DNA of 64,000 nt from Bradyrhizobium algeriense (GCF_003062295.1 NZ_PYCN01000015.1:1-64000); one strand, 5' to 3'; positions 27,196 to 37,030 are shown, numbered from the stretch's first letter. A program made the numbers and translations. The notes: generated from the sequence alone by a model not told the origin.

Positions 27196-27268
27196 TAACC
27201 ACAAACTCCTGTGGTTATGGGTCCCTGCTCTCGTGCGCAATTGCGCACTAGGCGGGGACGACAACTGC
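27196..27268. repeat. Repeat cluster right of the IS remnant
   Basis: AACCACA (27197-27203) and TGTGGTT (27210-27216) form a hairpin. TATGGGTCCC follows, then the 14-bp palindrome TGCGCAATTGCGCA (27234-27247) and GGCGGGGACGACAAC. The last part matches the repeat at 20414-20448 closely. It abuts, and may slightly overlap, the 3' end of hflX. Confidence 0.6.
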
Positions 27269-28647
27269 TATGGGGCCGAATGCGGCACGGCATCGAACCG
27301 CGACACCACGATATCGCGTTTGGTCTCGTCGACGCGCACGGTCATGTCGAAGCGCCCGTCGTGGAGCTCCTTGTTGAGCACTTCGGCATTGCGGTGCAGC
27401 CAGCTGATGCCGGCGCCGTCGGAAGCATCGATCGAGAGATCGAGCGTCGTGCGTGTCGCCGCCAGCCGATCCTCGATCGCGGTCAGCAGCTCGTTCACGC
27501 CCTCGCCTGATACGGCGGACACCAGGAAACACGGCCGCTCCGGCGGACGTCGTGACGCGATGTTGCGCAGGTTCTCGCGCTCCTCGGGATCGAAACGATC
27601 GATCTTGTTCCAGACCTCAAGGATGCGCGCGCCAGAGTCGGGGTCGATGCCGAGCTGGCGCAGCACGGCGTCGACGTCACGCTCCTGCGCCTCCGCGTCT
27701 TCGTGCGAGATGTCGCGGACGTGCAGAATGATATCGGCCTCCAGCACCTCTTCCAGCGTGGCGCGAAACGCCGCGACGAGTTGTGTCGGCAGGTTAGAAA
27801 TGAATCCGACGGTATCTGACAACATCGCCTTGCCGCCATGCGGCAGGCTCAGCGCGCGCAACGTGGGGTCGAGCGTCGCAAACAGCATGTCGGCCGCCTG
27901 CACGTCGGCGCGCGTGAGCCGGTTGAACAGCGTCGACTTGCCGGCGTTGGTATAGCCCACCAGCGCCACTACGCGATACGGCACGCGCTGCCGCCCGGCG
28001 CGATGCAGCCGCCGCGTCGCCTGCACTTTCTTCAGTTCATTTTCCAACCGTGCGATGCGATCGCCGATCAGGCGGCGGTCGGCTTCGATCTGGGTTTCGC
28101 CGGGGCCGCCCATGAATCCGAAACCGCCACGCTGGCGTTCCAGATGGGTCCAGGAGCGCACCAGCCGGCTGCGTTGGTAATTCAGATGCGCAAGCTCGAC
28201 CTGCAGCGCGCCTTCCTTGGTCTTGGCGCGGCGGCCGAAAATTTCCAGGATCAGGCCGGTACGGTCGAGAACCTTGGTGTTCCACGCCTTCTCGAGATTG
28301 CGCTGCTGGATCGGCGACAGCGCACAATCCATCACCACCAGTTCGATGTCGTGGCCCGCGATGAGGCCGGTGATCTCCTCGACCTTGCCCTTGCCGAGAT
28401 AGGTCGCAGGCCGGATCTGGCTGATTGGCGCGATCAGGGTATCGGCGATCGTGAGGTCGATGGCGCGTGCAAGACCCGTCGCTTCCTCGAGCCGGGCCTC
28501 GGAATCGCGCACGACATCGTTCGTCTGCGCATCGGCGTCGCCGCGGCGCATTCGCAGATAAGGGCCGATGACGATCACCCGCCCGCTTTGCTTACCCTCC
28601 GCCGACCGCGGACGGTCGGCGATCCCTTCACGGTTGAGGGGTTCCAA
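27268..28647 (-). CDS. hflX: GTPase HflX
   Basis: HflX is a ribosome-associated GTPase that splits stalled or heat-damaged 70S ribosomes. The 459-residue protein has the HflX N-terminal domain (TYLGKGKVEEI; DCALSPIQQRNLEKAWNTKV), the glycine-rich segment GGFGFMGGPGETQIE, and the G domain with GYTNAGKS (G1, near 231), DTVGF (G3) and NKID (G4). It lies 11 nt after hfq and ends in a repeat cluster. The hfq-hflX order is widely conserved. Confidence 0.95.
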   Translation of the reverse strand: MEPLNREGIADRPRSAEGKQSGRVIVIGPYLRMRRGDADAQTNDVVRDSEARLEEATGLARAIDLTIADTLIAPISQIRPATYLGKGKVEEITGLIAGHDIELVVMDCALSPIQQRNLEKAWNTKVLDRTGLILEIFGRRAKTKEGALQVELAHLNYQRSRLVRSWTHLERQRGGFGFMGGPGETQIEADRRLIGDRIARLENELKKVQATRRLHRAGRQRVPYRVVALVGYTNAGKSTLFNRLTRADVQAADMLFATLDPTLRALSLPHGGKAMLSDTVGFISNLPTQLVAAFRATLEEVLEADIILHVRDISHEDAEAQERDVDAVLRQLGIDPDSGARILEVWNKIDRFDPEERENLRNIASRRPPERPCFLVSAVSGEGVNELLTAIEDRLAATRTTLDLSIDASDGAGISWLHRNAEVLNKELHDGRFDMTVRVDETKRDIVVSRFDAVPHSAP

Positions 28648-28658
28648 TCAGTTCACTC

Positions 28659-28907
28659 TCAAGCCGGAGCATCCTCGCCGCCTTCGAACAACTGAATGGG
28701 AGCTCCCGGCATGATGGTCGAGATCGCATGCTTGTAAACAAGCTGTGAATGACCGTCGCGCCGGAGCAGCAAGCAGAAGTTGTCAAACCAGGTAACAATC
28801 CCCTGCAGCTTCACTCCGTTGACCAGAAAGATCGTTAGTGGCGTTTTTGTTTTACGAACGTGGTTTAGGAAGGTGTCTTGTAGATTTTGTGCGCGGTCTG
28901 CCGCCAT
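28659..28907 (-). CDS. hfq: RNA chaperone Hfq
   Basis: Hfq forms a hexameric Sm-like ring that helps small RNAs pair with mRNAs; in rhizobia and other alphaproteobacteria it also affects nif gene regulation. The 82-residue protein has Sm1 (TPLTIFLVNGVKLQGIVTWF) and Sm2 (LVYKHAISTIMP) motifs and the N-terminal QNLQDTFLNHVRK. The C-terminal tail is short, as usual in this class. It is co-oriented with the ntr genes and directly ahead of hflX. Confidence 0.97.
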   Translation of the reverse strand: MAADRAQNLQDTFLNHVRKTKTPLTIFLVNGVKLQGIVTWFDNFCLLLRRDGHSQLVYKHAISTIMPGAPIQLFEGGEDAPA

Positions 28908-29211
28908 TGTTTTTGTCCCGCCGTCTCGTGCTTCTTTTTTGTTAAGCCGGTTGTTGCTCTCTCACGGAGCCTGCCCCGACTCGCCGGCTTCCCCTGAGAT
29001 CCCCCTCCGGTCGGCTCGGCAGGACGATTAGAGGGTACGCGCGGTTTTAAGGCAAGCCGGTTCGCGTTCCACCTGGCAGGAACCCAGTGGCCATTCTCCG
29101 TAAAACTGCGGAAAGAGATAAATATTCCAAAGCAAGTGCATGGATCGGCTCAAAGCAAGCGAAACGAGCCGCAGATTCCGGCAGGTAGCGAACAAGCGAT
29201 TCACTCAAGTC
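28908..29211. other. Intergenic region between ntrX and hfq
   Basis: These 304 bases hold the promoter side of hfq and the 3' end of ntrX (both minus strand). T-rich and A-rich short runs lie just before hfq. I see no gene and no strong intrinsic terminator, so read-through from ntrX to hfq is possible. Confidence 0.4.
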
Positions 29212-30582
29212 TCAGCCAACCCCAAGCGCCTTGAGCTTGCGGTGTAGCGCGGAACGCTCCATGCCGACGAATTCGGCGGTGCGCGAAATGTTGCCCGAGA
29301 ACCGGCTGATCTGCGCGATCAGATAGTCGCGCTCGAACACTTCCCGCGCCTCGCGCAGCGGCAGCCCCATGATGTGCTCGCCATTGTTGCTGGTCGGCAT
29401 CGCCGGCACCATCGAACCCACATCCTGAGGCAGCATGTCGGCCGTGATGATCGCTTCAGGGCCGCCGCCGGCCAGAATCATGACGCGCTCGACATTGTTG
29501 CGGAGCTGGCGGACGTTGCCGGGCCAGACATGCGACTGCAATACCGCCATGGCGTCCTGGCCGATCTGCCGCTTCGGCAAACCGGTCGCCGCCGATATCT
29601 GGTCCATGAAATAGTCGATCAGTTCCGGGATGTCCTCGCGCCGCTCCGACAGCGGGGGGACGCGGATCGGCACCACCGACAGCCGGTGGTAGAGATCCTC
29701 GCGGAATCGCCCTTCCGCGATCTCTTCCTCCAGGTTGCGCGCCGTAGAGGAGATGATGCGGACGTCGACATGAATCTTGGCGGTGCCGCCCGAGCGCTGA
29801 AAAGTCTGATCGACTAGCACGCGCAGGATCTTGTTCTGGGTCTCACGCGGCATGTCGGCGATTTCGTCGATGAACAGCGTGCCGCCGTGGGCCTCTTCCA
29901 GCGCGCCCGGCTTGCGCGCCTGCTCGCCGTTCGACTGCTCGATGCCGAACAATTCGACTTCCATCCGCTCCGGCGTGATCGCCGCGGCGTTGATCACCAC
30001 GAACGGTCCTTCAGAGCGGCTCGAGGCGTTGTGCAGCATGCGCGCGGCCAGCTCCTTGCCCGAACCGGAGGGGCCGACGATCAGGATGCGACTGTTGGCC
30101 TTGGCCGCCCGGTCGATGGTCTGGCGCAGCTGGTTCATGCAGGCGGAGCGTCCGGTGAGAACGCTGGCGGCGGGAGCCAGTTGCTTGAGTTCCTTCACCT
30201 CGCGCTTGAGGCGCGAGGTTTCCAGCGCCCGCGTCGCCACCAGGATCAGCCGGTCGGACTTGAACGGCTTTTCGATGAAGTCGTAGGCGCCGCGCTTGAT
30301 CGCAGCCACCGCGGTCTCGATATTGCCGTGGCCGGAGATCATCACCACGGGAACGTCGGCATGATCCTTCTTGATCTGCTCGAGCAATTGCAGGCCGTCG
30401 AGCTTGGAGCCCTGCAGCCAGATGTCGAGGAACACCAGATGCGGGCGGCGGTTGGCGATCTCGCCCAGCGCCGAATCGCTGTCGCGCGCAGTACGGGTAC
30501 TGAAGCCTTCATCCTCCAGGATGCCCGCAACGAGGTCACGAATATCGGCTTCGTCGTCGACAATCAGAATGTCACTGGCCAT
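29212..30582 (-). CDS. ntrX: Nitrogen response regulator NtrX
   Basis: NtrX is the regulator partner of NtrY. The 456-residue protein has a receiver (Asp53 in FLDIWLQG), an AAA+ domain with Walker A GPSGSGKE (170-177) and Walker B GTLFIDE (234-240), and a C-terminal Fis-type helix-turn-helix (SRTAEFVGMERSALHRKLKALG). The sigma-54 contact loop, normally GAFTGA, is replaced by IEQSNGEQARKPGA (about 214-227), as known for NtrX, so it probably does not open sigma-54 promoters. It lies 17 nt after ntrY. Confidence 0.95.
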   Translation of the reverse strand: MASDILIVDDEADIRDLVAGILEDEGFSTRTARDSDSALGEIANRRPHLVFLDIWLQGSKLDGLQLLEQIKKDHADVPVVMISGHGNIETAVAAIKRGAYDFIEKPFKSDRLILVATRALETSRLKREVKELKQLAPAASVLTGRSACMNQLRQTIDRAAKANSRILIVGPSGSGKELAARMLHNASSRSEGPFVVINAAAITPERMEVELFGIEQSNGEQARKPGALEEAHGGTLFIDEIADMPRETQNKILRVLVDQTFQRSGGTAKIHVDVRIISSTARNLEEEIAEGRFREDLYHRLSVVPIRVPPLSERREDIPELIDYFMDQISAATGLPKRQIGQDAMAVLQSHVWPGNVRQLRNNVERVMILAGGGPEAIITADMLPQDVGSMVPAMPTSNNGEHIMGLPLREAREVFERDYLIAQISRFSGNISRTAEFVGMERSALHRKLKALGVG

Positions 30583-30599
30583 GGGTTACACCTGTCTTG

Positions 30600-32990
30600 T
30601 CAGTTGCCTGTCGCGGCTTCGGTTTTTGCTTCATCATTGGTCGCGGTTGCCGCCTCGTTGGTTCCGCCTGACGGCGCTTTTGTTTCTTCAGCCTGTGGCT
30701 TTGCCTCCGGCGACGGCTGCTTCGCTTCCGCCTTCGGCGCATGGCCCGTGACAGCGAACCGCAGCCGCATCCAGGCGCCGCGCTGCCCGGACCGGAAATC
30801 GGAGGCATCCTTAAGTTCGATGCGGCCGCCATGGTCTTCCAGCACGCGGCCGACGATGGCGAGCCCGAGCCCGGTGCCCTTTTGGCGCGTCGTCACATAG
30901 GGCTCCAGCAACCGCGCACGGCTCACCTTCGGCAGGCCGATACCATTGTCGATCACGTCGATTACGATGTCGTCGTTTTCGCGCGCGGCAATGACGTCGA
31001 TACGTCCCTTGCCGAGTTCTTCCGGCGGCACCTGCTCGATCGCCTCCGTCGCGTTCTTGATGATGTTGGTCAACGCCTGCGAGATCAGCCGGCGGTCGAA
31101 CTGCGCGCGCATCGGATCCTGCTTGATATCGGCCTCGATATCGAGATCGGGATGCCCGACCTTCATCAGGAAGACCGCCTGCCGCACGGTGTCGGCGACG
31201 TCCTCGCCTTCCATGACCGGCTTGGGCATCCGCGCGAAGCGAGAGAATTCATCAACCATCCGCCTGATGTCGTCGACCTGCCGCACGATGGTGTCGGTAC
31301 ATTGCTCGAAGATGCCCTTGTCTTCGATGATGACCTTGCCGAATTTACGGCGAATTCGTTCGGCCGAAAGCTGGATCGGCGTCAGCGGGTTCTTGATTTC
31401 GTGGGCGATGCGGCGCGCAACGTCGCCCCACGCCGATGTCCGCTGCGCGGAGACGAGCTCCGTGATGTCATCGAGCGTGATGATGTAGCTGTCGCGTGAC
31501 TGACTGGTCTGCTCTGCGCTGACGCGGACCGACAAATTGCGCTCGTGGCCGTCGCGCGTGATCGTGATCTGGCCCTGCACCAGGCGCTGCGTGCCCTCGC
31601 GCGCGGTCTTCATCATGTCGTCGAGCTCGGGCAGCACGTCCGACAGCGGATGGTCCAGCGTCTCGGACTCGGCATGGCCGATGAGTTTCTCGGCCGAACG
31701 GTTCAGGATGCCGACGCTGCCGGAGGCGTCAACGCCGATGATGCCGGCGCTGGCCGAGGACAATACCGCCTCGATGAATCGCCGGCGGCTGTCGATCAGG
31801 TCCGAAGCGCTGACCAGTTCGTCGCGCTGGGTGCGCAATTCAGCCGTCATCTTGTTGAAGGTCTCGCCGAGTTGCGCGAGGTCACCTTCGGACTTGTGTA
31901 CCGGCACCTGAACGTGCAGATCGCCGGTCGAAACGATATTGGCCGCGCTCATCAGATTGCGGATCGGCGACACCAGCCAGTTGGCGAAATTCAGCCCGAG
32001 CAAGATGGACGCCATCAAAATAGTGAGTGCGATCACGGCAAACATCAGCGCGAAGGTGACCTGGATGCCGAGCCGTTGGGCTTCGATCTGGGCATATTCG
32101 GCGACGCTGGCCTGCGTTTGCTTGAGCTGACTGACCACCCGTGGGTCGAGCAGACGGGCAACATAAAGAAAAGTGTCCGTGAAACCGCGGAGGCGAATTA
32201 CTGCTGCCACGTAGTTTTCTTCCGGGAATACCGCAATCTCCGGCTTGCTTTCGCCGACATCGTTGAGGAATTCCTGCGGCGGCGTCGCGAATTGCTGCTT
32301 GATGCCGGTTTGCGCCGTCACCAGAACGTTGCGATCCTTATCGATCAGCATCGCGCCCGGCAAATTGCGTACGGCAGCGTTGTTCGTCAGCAACTCGAAA
32401 AATGACTGCCGGTCCTGATCGAAAAGCGGCCTCGCATTGGAAAGATCGTTGGCCATCCCCAGAATGTCGCTATTGATCAAAAAGGCGTGCTCATTGACAT
32501 AGGCATGGGCGATGCTCAGGGAGTTCTCGATCGCCGCGCGCGTTGGCCCGGAAAACAGCCTGTCGAGACCACGATCGAGGGTGACATTGGCGACAATGGC
32601 AACCACGACCGCTGGCAGCACGGCGATGATGGAGAACAGGCTGACGATCTGGACGTGCAGCCGTGCCGCCGCCCGGCCCCGCCGCCGCGCCTGAATCACC
32701 AGCCAGACTTCGCGGACGATGATGCCGACCAGCAGCAGGATGGTCGCCGCATTGATCAGCAGGAACGAATAGACGACATGGCGGGTCGGCTCGATCGGCG
32801 TCAGGCCGCTCAAGACCATGAAGGTCAGAAATGCCGACAGCAGCGCGATCGCGACCGCAAACGGCGCTACCCACTTCCGCAGGATCCCCCCTCCGGATTC
32901 GGCAAGCGACGGGTCGAACGGTGGTGCCGAGGTCGTTTCTGCGGTGGTCATTCCGGCAATCGGTGATCGGAAAGGGCTAGTGCCCGCCAT
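30600..32990 (-). CDS. ntrY: Nitrogen regulation sensor kinase NtrY
   Basis: The 796-residue membrane kinase has N-terminal transmembrane helices (about 38-60, 70-95, 105-130), a periplasmic sensor, another helix near 310-330, HAMP, PAS (ALSSASAGIIGVDASG) and HisKA with RIAHEIKNPLTPIQL (His530). The ATPase domain has DNGIGLP and GTGLGLAIV. After the kinase comes a disordered tail of about 45 residues rich in Ala, Glu, Lys and Pro (APKAEAKQPSPEAKPQ...). NtrY responds to nitrogen or redox state and acts on NtrX. A start at Met14 (32951) is possible. Confidence 0.94.
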   Translation of the reverse strand: MAGTSPFRSPIAGMTTAETTSAPPFDPSLAESGGGILRKWVAPFAVAIALLSAFLTFMVLSGLTPIEPTRHVVYSFLLINAATILLLVGIIVREVWLVIQARRRGRAAARLHVQIVSLFSIIAVLPAVVVAIVANVTLDRGLDRLFSGPTRAAIENSLSIAHAYVNEHAFLINSDILGMANDLSNARPLFDQDRQSFFELLTNNAAVRNLPGAMLIDKDRNVLVTAQTGIKQQFATPPQEFLNDVGESKPEIAVFPEENYVAAVIRLRGFTDTFLYVARLLDPRVVSQLKQTQASVAEYAQIEAQRLGIQVTFALMFAVIALTILMASILLGLNFANWLVSPIRNLMSAANIVSTGDLHVQVPVHKSEGDLAQLGETFNKMTAELRTQRDELVSASDLIDSRRRFIEAVLSSASAGIIGVDASGSVGILNRSAEKLIGHAESETLDHPLSDVLPELDDMMKTAREGTQRLVQGQITITRDGHERNLSVRVSAEQTSQSRDSYIITLDDITELVSAQRTSAWGDVARRIAHEIKNPLTPIQLSAERIRRKFGKVIIEDKGIFEQCTDTIVRQVDDIRRMVDEFSRFARMPKPVMEGEDVADTVRQAVFLMKVGHPDLDIEADIKQDPMRAQFDRRLISQALTNIIKNATEAIEQVPPEELGKGRIDVIAARENDDIVIDVIDNGIGLPKVSRARLLEPYVTTRQKGTGLGLAIVGRVLEDHGGRIELKDASDFRSGQRGAWMRLRFAVTGHAPKAEAKQPSPEAKPQAEETKAPSGGTNEAATATNDEAKTEAATGN

Positions 32991-33118
32991 TCGCGGACTG
33001 ATGCATTCATATCACAATGTTGCCGAATTGCGACAATTCCGCGGCCGTCGGACCGCTAAAGCGATCGATCCCCAGCCGCGCCACCCGTATTTATTGCGAA
33101 GGGAAGCGAGTGCAATCC

Positions 33119-34561
33119 CTAGCCACCGCTCCGGTAGACCTGAATGTCGAGATCCCTGATCTTCTTCCGTAGCGTATTCCGGTTGAGGCCGAGCAGGTCG
33201 GCTGCGCGGATTTGGTTGCCGCGGGTGGCCGCCAGCGCCGCGGTGAGCAGCGGCACCTCGATCTCCTTGAGGATGCGGTGGTAGAGGCCCGGCGGCGGCA
33301 CGCCGTTCGGGAAGCCGGAGAAGTGCGAGGACAGGTAGGCCTCGACCGCGCCGCCGAGGTTCTCCACGCCCATCGGGGCGTTGCCGCCCGAGGTGACCGC
33401 CGGCGGCGCCAGCTCGCCGTCGATGACCGAGGCCGTAATGACGTCCTGCGGATAAAGCGCCGCCAGCCGGCGGGCGAGGTTTTCAAGCTCGCGCACGTTG
33501 CCGGGCCAGCGGTGCTGCTTGAGGCGTTCCAGCGCCAGCGTATCGAGCTTCTTCGGCGGCAAACCGTCCTTTTCGGCGAGCGCGAAGAAATGCCTGATGA
33601 GATCGGGCAGATCCTCGATCCGCTCCCGCAACGGCGGCAGGCGCAGCGGCACGACGTTGAGGCGGAAGAACAAATCCTCCCGGAACAGGCCCTGCTGAAT
33701 CAGGATGCGCAAATCCTTGTTGCTCGCCGCCACGATCCGCACATCGGTCTTGATCGGGGTGCGTCCGCCGACCGTGGTGTATTCGCCCTGCTGCAGCACC
33801 CGCAGCAACCGCGTCTGCGCTTCCATCGGCATGTCGCCGATTTCGTCGAGAAACAGCGTGCCGCCTTCGGCCTGCTCGAACCGGCCCGACGCGCGGGTAT
33901 TGGCCCCGGTGAACGCGCCGCGCTCATGGCCGAACAATTCGGATTCGATCAGGTCGCGCGGGATCGCCGCCATGTTGACGGCGACGAACGGGCCGTTGCG
34001 ACGCTTGCCGTAGTCATGCAGCGCGCGGGCGACCAGTTCCTTGCCGGTGCCGGACTCGCCGGAGATCATCACCGTGAGGTCGGTCTGCATCAACCGCGCC
34101 AGCACCCGGTAGATTTCCTGCATCGCCGGCGAGCGGCCGACCAGGGGAATCGAATCGAATTCGGAATCGTCGGCCGCACTCGTCACCCGCTCCTTCGGCT
34201 CGGCCAGTGCACGGCCGACGATGGTAATGAGCTCCTTCAGGTCGAACGGTTTCGGCAGGTATTCATAGGCGCCTCGTTCCGAGGCCCGGATCGCCGTCAT
34301 GAAAGTGTTTTGCGCGCTCATGACGATGACGGGCAGGCTCGGCCGCATCTTCTTGATACGCGGCAAGAGGTCGAACGCATTCTCGTCGGGCATCACCACG
34401 TCAGTGATGACGAGATCGCCCTCGCCCTGGCTTACCCAGCGCCACAGCGTCGCGGCGTTGCCGGTCAGACGAACTTCATATCCGGCGCGCGAAAGCGCCT
34501 GGTTCAGAACCGTGCGGATGGCGGTGTCGTCATCGGCAACGAGTATGCTACCTGCGGGCAT
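33119..34561 (-). CDS. ntrC: Nitrogen regulator NtrC
   Basis: NtrC activates sigma-54 promoters for nitrogen assimilation when phosphorylated by NtrB. The 480-residue protein has a receiver (Asp54 in VITDVVMPD), an AAA+ domain with Walker A GESGTGKE (168-175), the sigma-54 loop GAFTGA (215-220) and Walker B GTLFLDE, and a Fis-type helix-turn-helix at the C-terminus (RAADLLGLNRNTLRKKIRDL). All elements are intact. It lies 9 nt after ntrB. Confidence 0.97.
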   Translation of the reverse strand: MPAGSILVADDDTAIRTVLNQALSRAGYEVRLTGNAATLWRWVSQGEGDLVITDVVMPDENAFDLLPRIKKMRPSLPVIVMSAQNTFMTAIRASERGAYEYLPKPFDLKELITIVGRALAEPKERVTSAADDSEFDSIPLVGRSPAMQEIYRVLARLMQTDLTVMISGESGTGKELVARALHDYGKRRNGPFVAVNMAAIPRDLIESELFGHERGAFTGANTRASGRFEQAEGGTLFLDEIGDMPMEAQTRLLRVLQQGEYTTVGGRTPIKTDVRIVAASNKDLRILIQQGLFREDLFFRLNVVPLRLPPLRERIEDLPDLIRHFFALAEKDGLPPKKLDTLALERLKQHRWPGNVRELENLARRLAALYPQDVITASVIDGELAPPAVTSGGNAPMGVENLGGAVEAYLSSHFSGFPNGVPPPGLYHRILKEIEVPLLTAALAATRGNQIRAADLLGLNRNTLRKKIRDLDIQVYRSGG

Positions 34562-34570
34562 TGGTACTCC

Positions 34571-35746
34571 TCATCTTGCGTCCTGTGAGGCAGGCGGCAG
34601 CGTACCCGGAACGCCGTCGCGGTTGCTTTGGTCGAACTGTTTGGTGGGATTGAACATCGGCATCAGCACGCGGAACGTGGTCTTCCGCGGCTGCGATTCG
34701 CATTCGATGATGCCGCCGTGATCGCCGACGATCTTGGCAACCAGCGCCAGGCCGAGGCCGCTGCCGGTTTGCTTTGTCGTCACGAAGGGATCGAACAGGT
34801 TCGGCAGCAGGTCTTCCGGCACGCCGGAACCGTTGTCCTTGACGCAGAATTCGAGCGGCAGCGACACCCGCGATTTCTTGCCCGGCACCGACAGGCGGAC
34901 GCCGGGACGGAACGCGGTGGTGAGCTGGATTTCTGCGTCCGAGCCGAGATCGGCCACCGCTTCAGCGGCGTTCTTCACGAGATTGAGGAACACCTGAATG
35001 AGTTGATCCTGATTGGCCAGCACCGGGGGCAGTGACGGATCGTAGTCCTCGATAAAGCGGATGTTGCGGGCGAAGCCGGACTGCGCCAACCGTTTGACGT
35101 GGTCGAGCACAGAGTGGATGTTGACCGGCCCGCGCGCCACCGGACGATCGTCGCCGAACACTTCCATGCGGTCGACCAGGGTGACGATGCGGTCGGCCTC
35201 GTCGCAGATCAGCCGCGTCAGCATGCGGTCTTCGGATGAAGCCGCCTGCTCCAGCAATTGAGCCGCGCCGCGGATACCCGACAGCGGGTTCTTGATTTCA
35301 TGCGCCAGCATCGCGGCCAGCGCGATCACCGAGCGCGCCGCGCTCCGGTGGGTCAACTGCCGGTCCATCTTGTCGGCGATGGTACGCTCCTGCAGCATCA
35401 CGACGATGTGGCCGGGCCGTTCGGTGAGCGGGGCGACGTGGAGGTCGACCTGGCGATCGCCGCCGATGCGGGGCGTACCGAGATCGACCTTGTATTCGTT
35501 GACGGGCGAGCCGCTCGAGCGCACCTGGTCGATCAACGCCAGCAGCGGACTGCCGAACGGCACCAGCTCTTTCAGCGACTGTCGCCGCAAAAATTGCGTC
35601 GAAATCTCGAAGAAGGATTCCGCGGCGATATTGGCGTCGACGATGCGGCCGTCGGGCGCCACCAGCAGCACCGGGTTCGGCAGCGCGTTGAGGATGGCCT
35701 CGCTGTCGGTGGGCACGGCGCGGCGGTGTTCTGCGACTGAACTCAT
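34571..35746 (-). CDS. ntrB: Nitrogen sensor kinase/phosphatase NtrB
   Basis: NtrB is a soluble kinase controlled by PII proteins that phosphorylates or dephosphorylates NtrC. The 391-residue protein has an N-terminal PAS domain (ILNALPNPVLLVAPDGRIVD), HisKA with MLAHEIKNPLSGIRG (His149) and an ATPase domain with DNGSGVP and GSGLGLALV. There are no transmembrane helices. The start codon overlaps the dusB stop (ATGA), which fixes it. Confidence 0.96.
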   Translation of the reverse strand: MSSVAEHRRAVPTDSEAILNALPNPVLLVAPDGRIVDANIAAESFFEISTQFLRRQSLKELVPFGSPLLALIDQVRSSGSPVNEYKVDLGTPRIGGDRQVDLHVAPLTERPGHIVVMLQERTIADKMDRQLTHRSAARSVIALAAMLAHEIKNPLSGIRGAAQLLEQAASSEDRMLTRLICDEADRIVTLVDRMEVFGDDRPVARGPVNIHSVLDHVKRLAQSGFARNIRFIEDYDPSLPPVLANQDQLIQVFLNLVKNAAEAVADLGSDAEIQLTTAFRPGVRLSVPGKKSRVSLPLEFCVKDNGSGVPEDLLPNLFDPFVTTKQTGSGLGLALVAKIVGDHGGIIECESQPRKTTFRVLMPMFNPTKQFDQSNRDGVPGTLPPASQDAR

Positions 35747-36777
35747 GCAGCAGCACTCCATGCGAAATCGTCGAACGCGTCCTGCAGCGATCGGTGCACG
35801 CGGCGCGGATCCTCCGACGTCAAAATCTTTTGCCGCCAGCCCTTCAGCGTCTCCGCGGGCGCGCGACTGCACTGGGCCGCGATCTCCAACGCCCAGCCGA
35901 GATGCTTGCGCGCGTGCTTGAGCCCGATGCGCAGCCCGTAATGGCTGCAGACCTCGTCGTAGAGCGCGCGCACATGCGCGAGTTGTTCGGCGAGCGACGG
36001 TGCAATCTCCGCCTGTCCGGTTTCGAGCCGGCGGCCGATCTGCCCGGGCAGCCACGGCTGGCCCTGCGCGCCGCGCCCGATCATCACGGCGTCCGCCCCT
36101 GACACTTCCAGCGCCTGAACCGCCTTCTCGAATGAAGTGATGTCGCCGTTGACGACAAGCGGCACGGAAACCGCGTCCCTCACCGCGCGCACGGCGGCCC
36201 AATCGGCCGTACCCTTGTAGAACTGGCAACGCGTGCGCCCATGCACGGTAATCATCTGTACACCGGCCTGTTCTGCGCGGCGCGCCAGTTCGGACGCGTT
36301 GAGCGAGCGATCGTCCCAGCCGAGCCGCATCTTCAGCGTCACCGGAACTTTCACCGCCGCGATCGTGGCTTCGATCAGCGTGAGCGCATGATCGAGATCT
36401 CGCATTAGCGCCGAACCGGATTGACCACCGGTGACATGACGTGCCGGACAGCCCATATTGATATCGATGATGTCGGCGCCGGCCGCTTCCGCAACCCGTG
36501 CGCCCTCCGCCATCCAATGCGCCTCGCAACCCGCGAGCTGAACGACGTGCGCTCCGACGCCGGCTGTCTCGCAGCGCAGAAGCGACATCGGCCTGCCGTG
36601 CACGAGTTCGTCGCTGGCGGTCATCTCAGAGACGACCAGTCCAGCGCCGAGGGTGGCGGCAAGGCGTCGAAAGGGAGCATCAGTGACGCCGGACATCGGC
36701 GCCAGGAGAACCCGGTTGGCGATAGCAATCTCGCCTATTTTCAACGGCTTAGTGCGTGAACTTTCCGGGCCAGTCAC
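35743..36777 (-). CDS. dusB: tRNA-dihydrouridine synthase (NifR3/DusB type)
   Basis: DusB reduces uridine to dihydrouridine in tRNA D-loops using FMN and NADPH. The 344-residue TIM barrel has LLAPMSGVTDAPFRRL, the active-site Cys in NMGCPARHVTG, the KMRLGWDD and TVHGRTRCQFYKG FMN-binding segments, and MIGRGAQGQPWL. It was named nifR3 in nitrogen-fixing bacteria because it precedes ntrBC, as here. It is the first gene of the ntr transcription unit and is divergent from ispDF. Confidence 0.95.
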   Translation of the reverse strand: MTGPESSRTKPLKIGEIAIANRVLLAPMSGVTDAPFRRLAATLGAGLVVSEMTASDELVHGRPMSLLRCETAGVGAHVVQLAGCEAHWMAEGARVAEAAGADIIDINMGCPARHVTGGQSGSALMRDLDHALTLIEATIAAVKVPVTLKMRLGWDDRSLNASELARRAEQAGVQMITVHGRTRCQFYKGTADWAAVRAVRDAVSVPLVVNGDITSFEKAVQALEVSGADAVMIGRGAQGQPWLPGQIGRRLETGQAEIAPSLAEQLAHVRALYDEVCSHYGLRIGLKHARKHLGWALEIAAQCSRAPAETLKGWRQKILTSEDPRRVHRSLQDAFDDFAWSAAA

Positions 36778-37030
36778 GGTGTTCTCATGGTTGGGGCGGC
36801 GGCGTCATTGCAACCGTCAGCGCATATTGTGAGCACAAATCTTGGGCAGTCAAGCTTCTTGCCTACACTTTAGACAGATCTATCATTTGCGCAAGTGCAC
36901 TGCAACAAAAACCGCTTTTCCCACAGGTGATGGGAATCACTCTGTTTTCCGCATTCGGCATGGTAAGGGCTGTGCGCCAGCGCAGTCTGACGCCCCCTCC
37001 TCAACCTGATTCGTTCGTATTTGAGTCCAG

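Noticed and set aside
33212..34588. A 458-codon open frame opposite ntrC
   Set aside because: It is antisense to an intact NtrC gene, its composition (Arg/His/Gln/Asp-rich) is typical of a mirror frame, and there is no ribosome-binding site.
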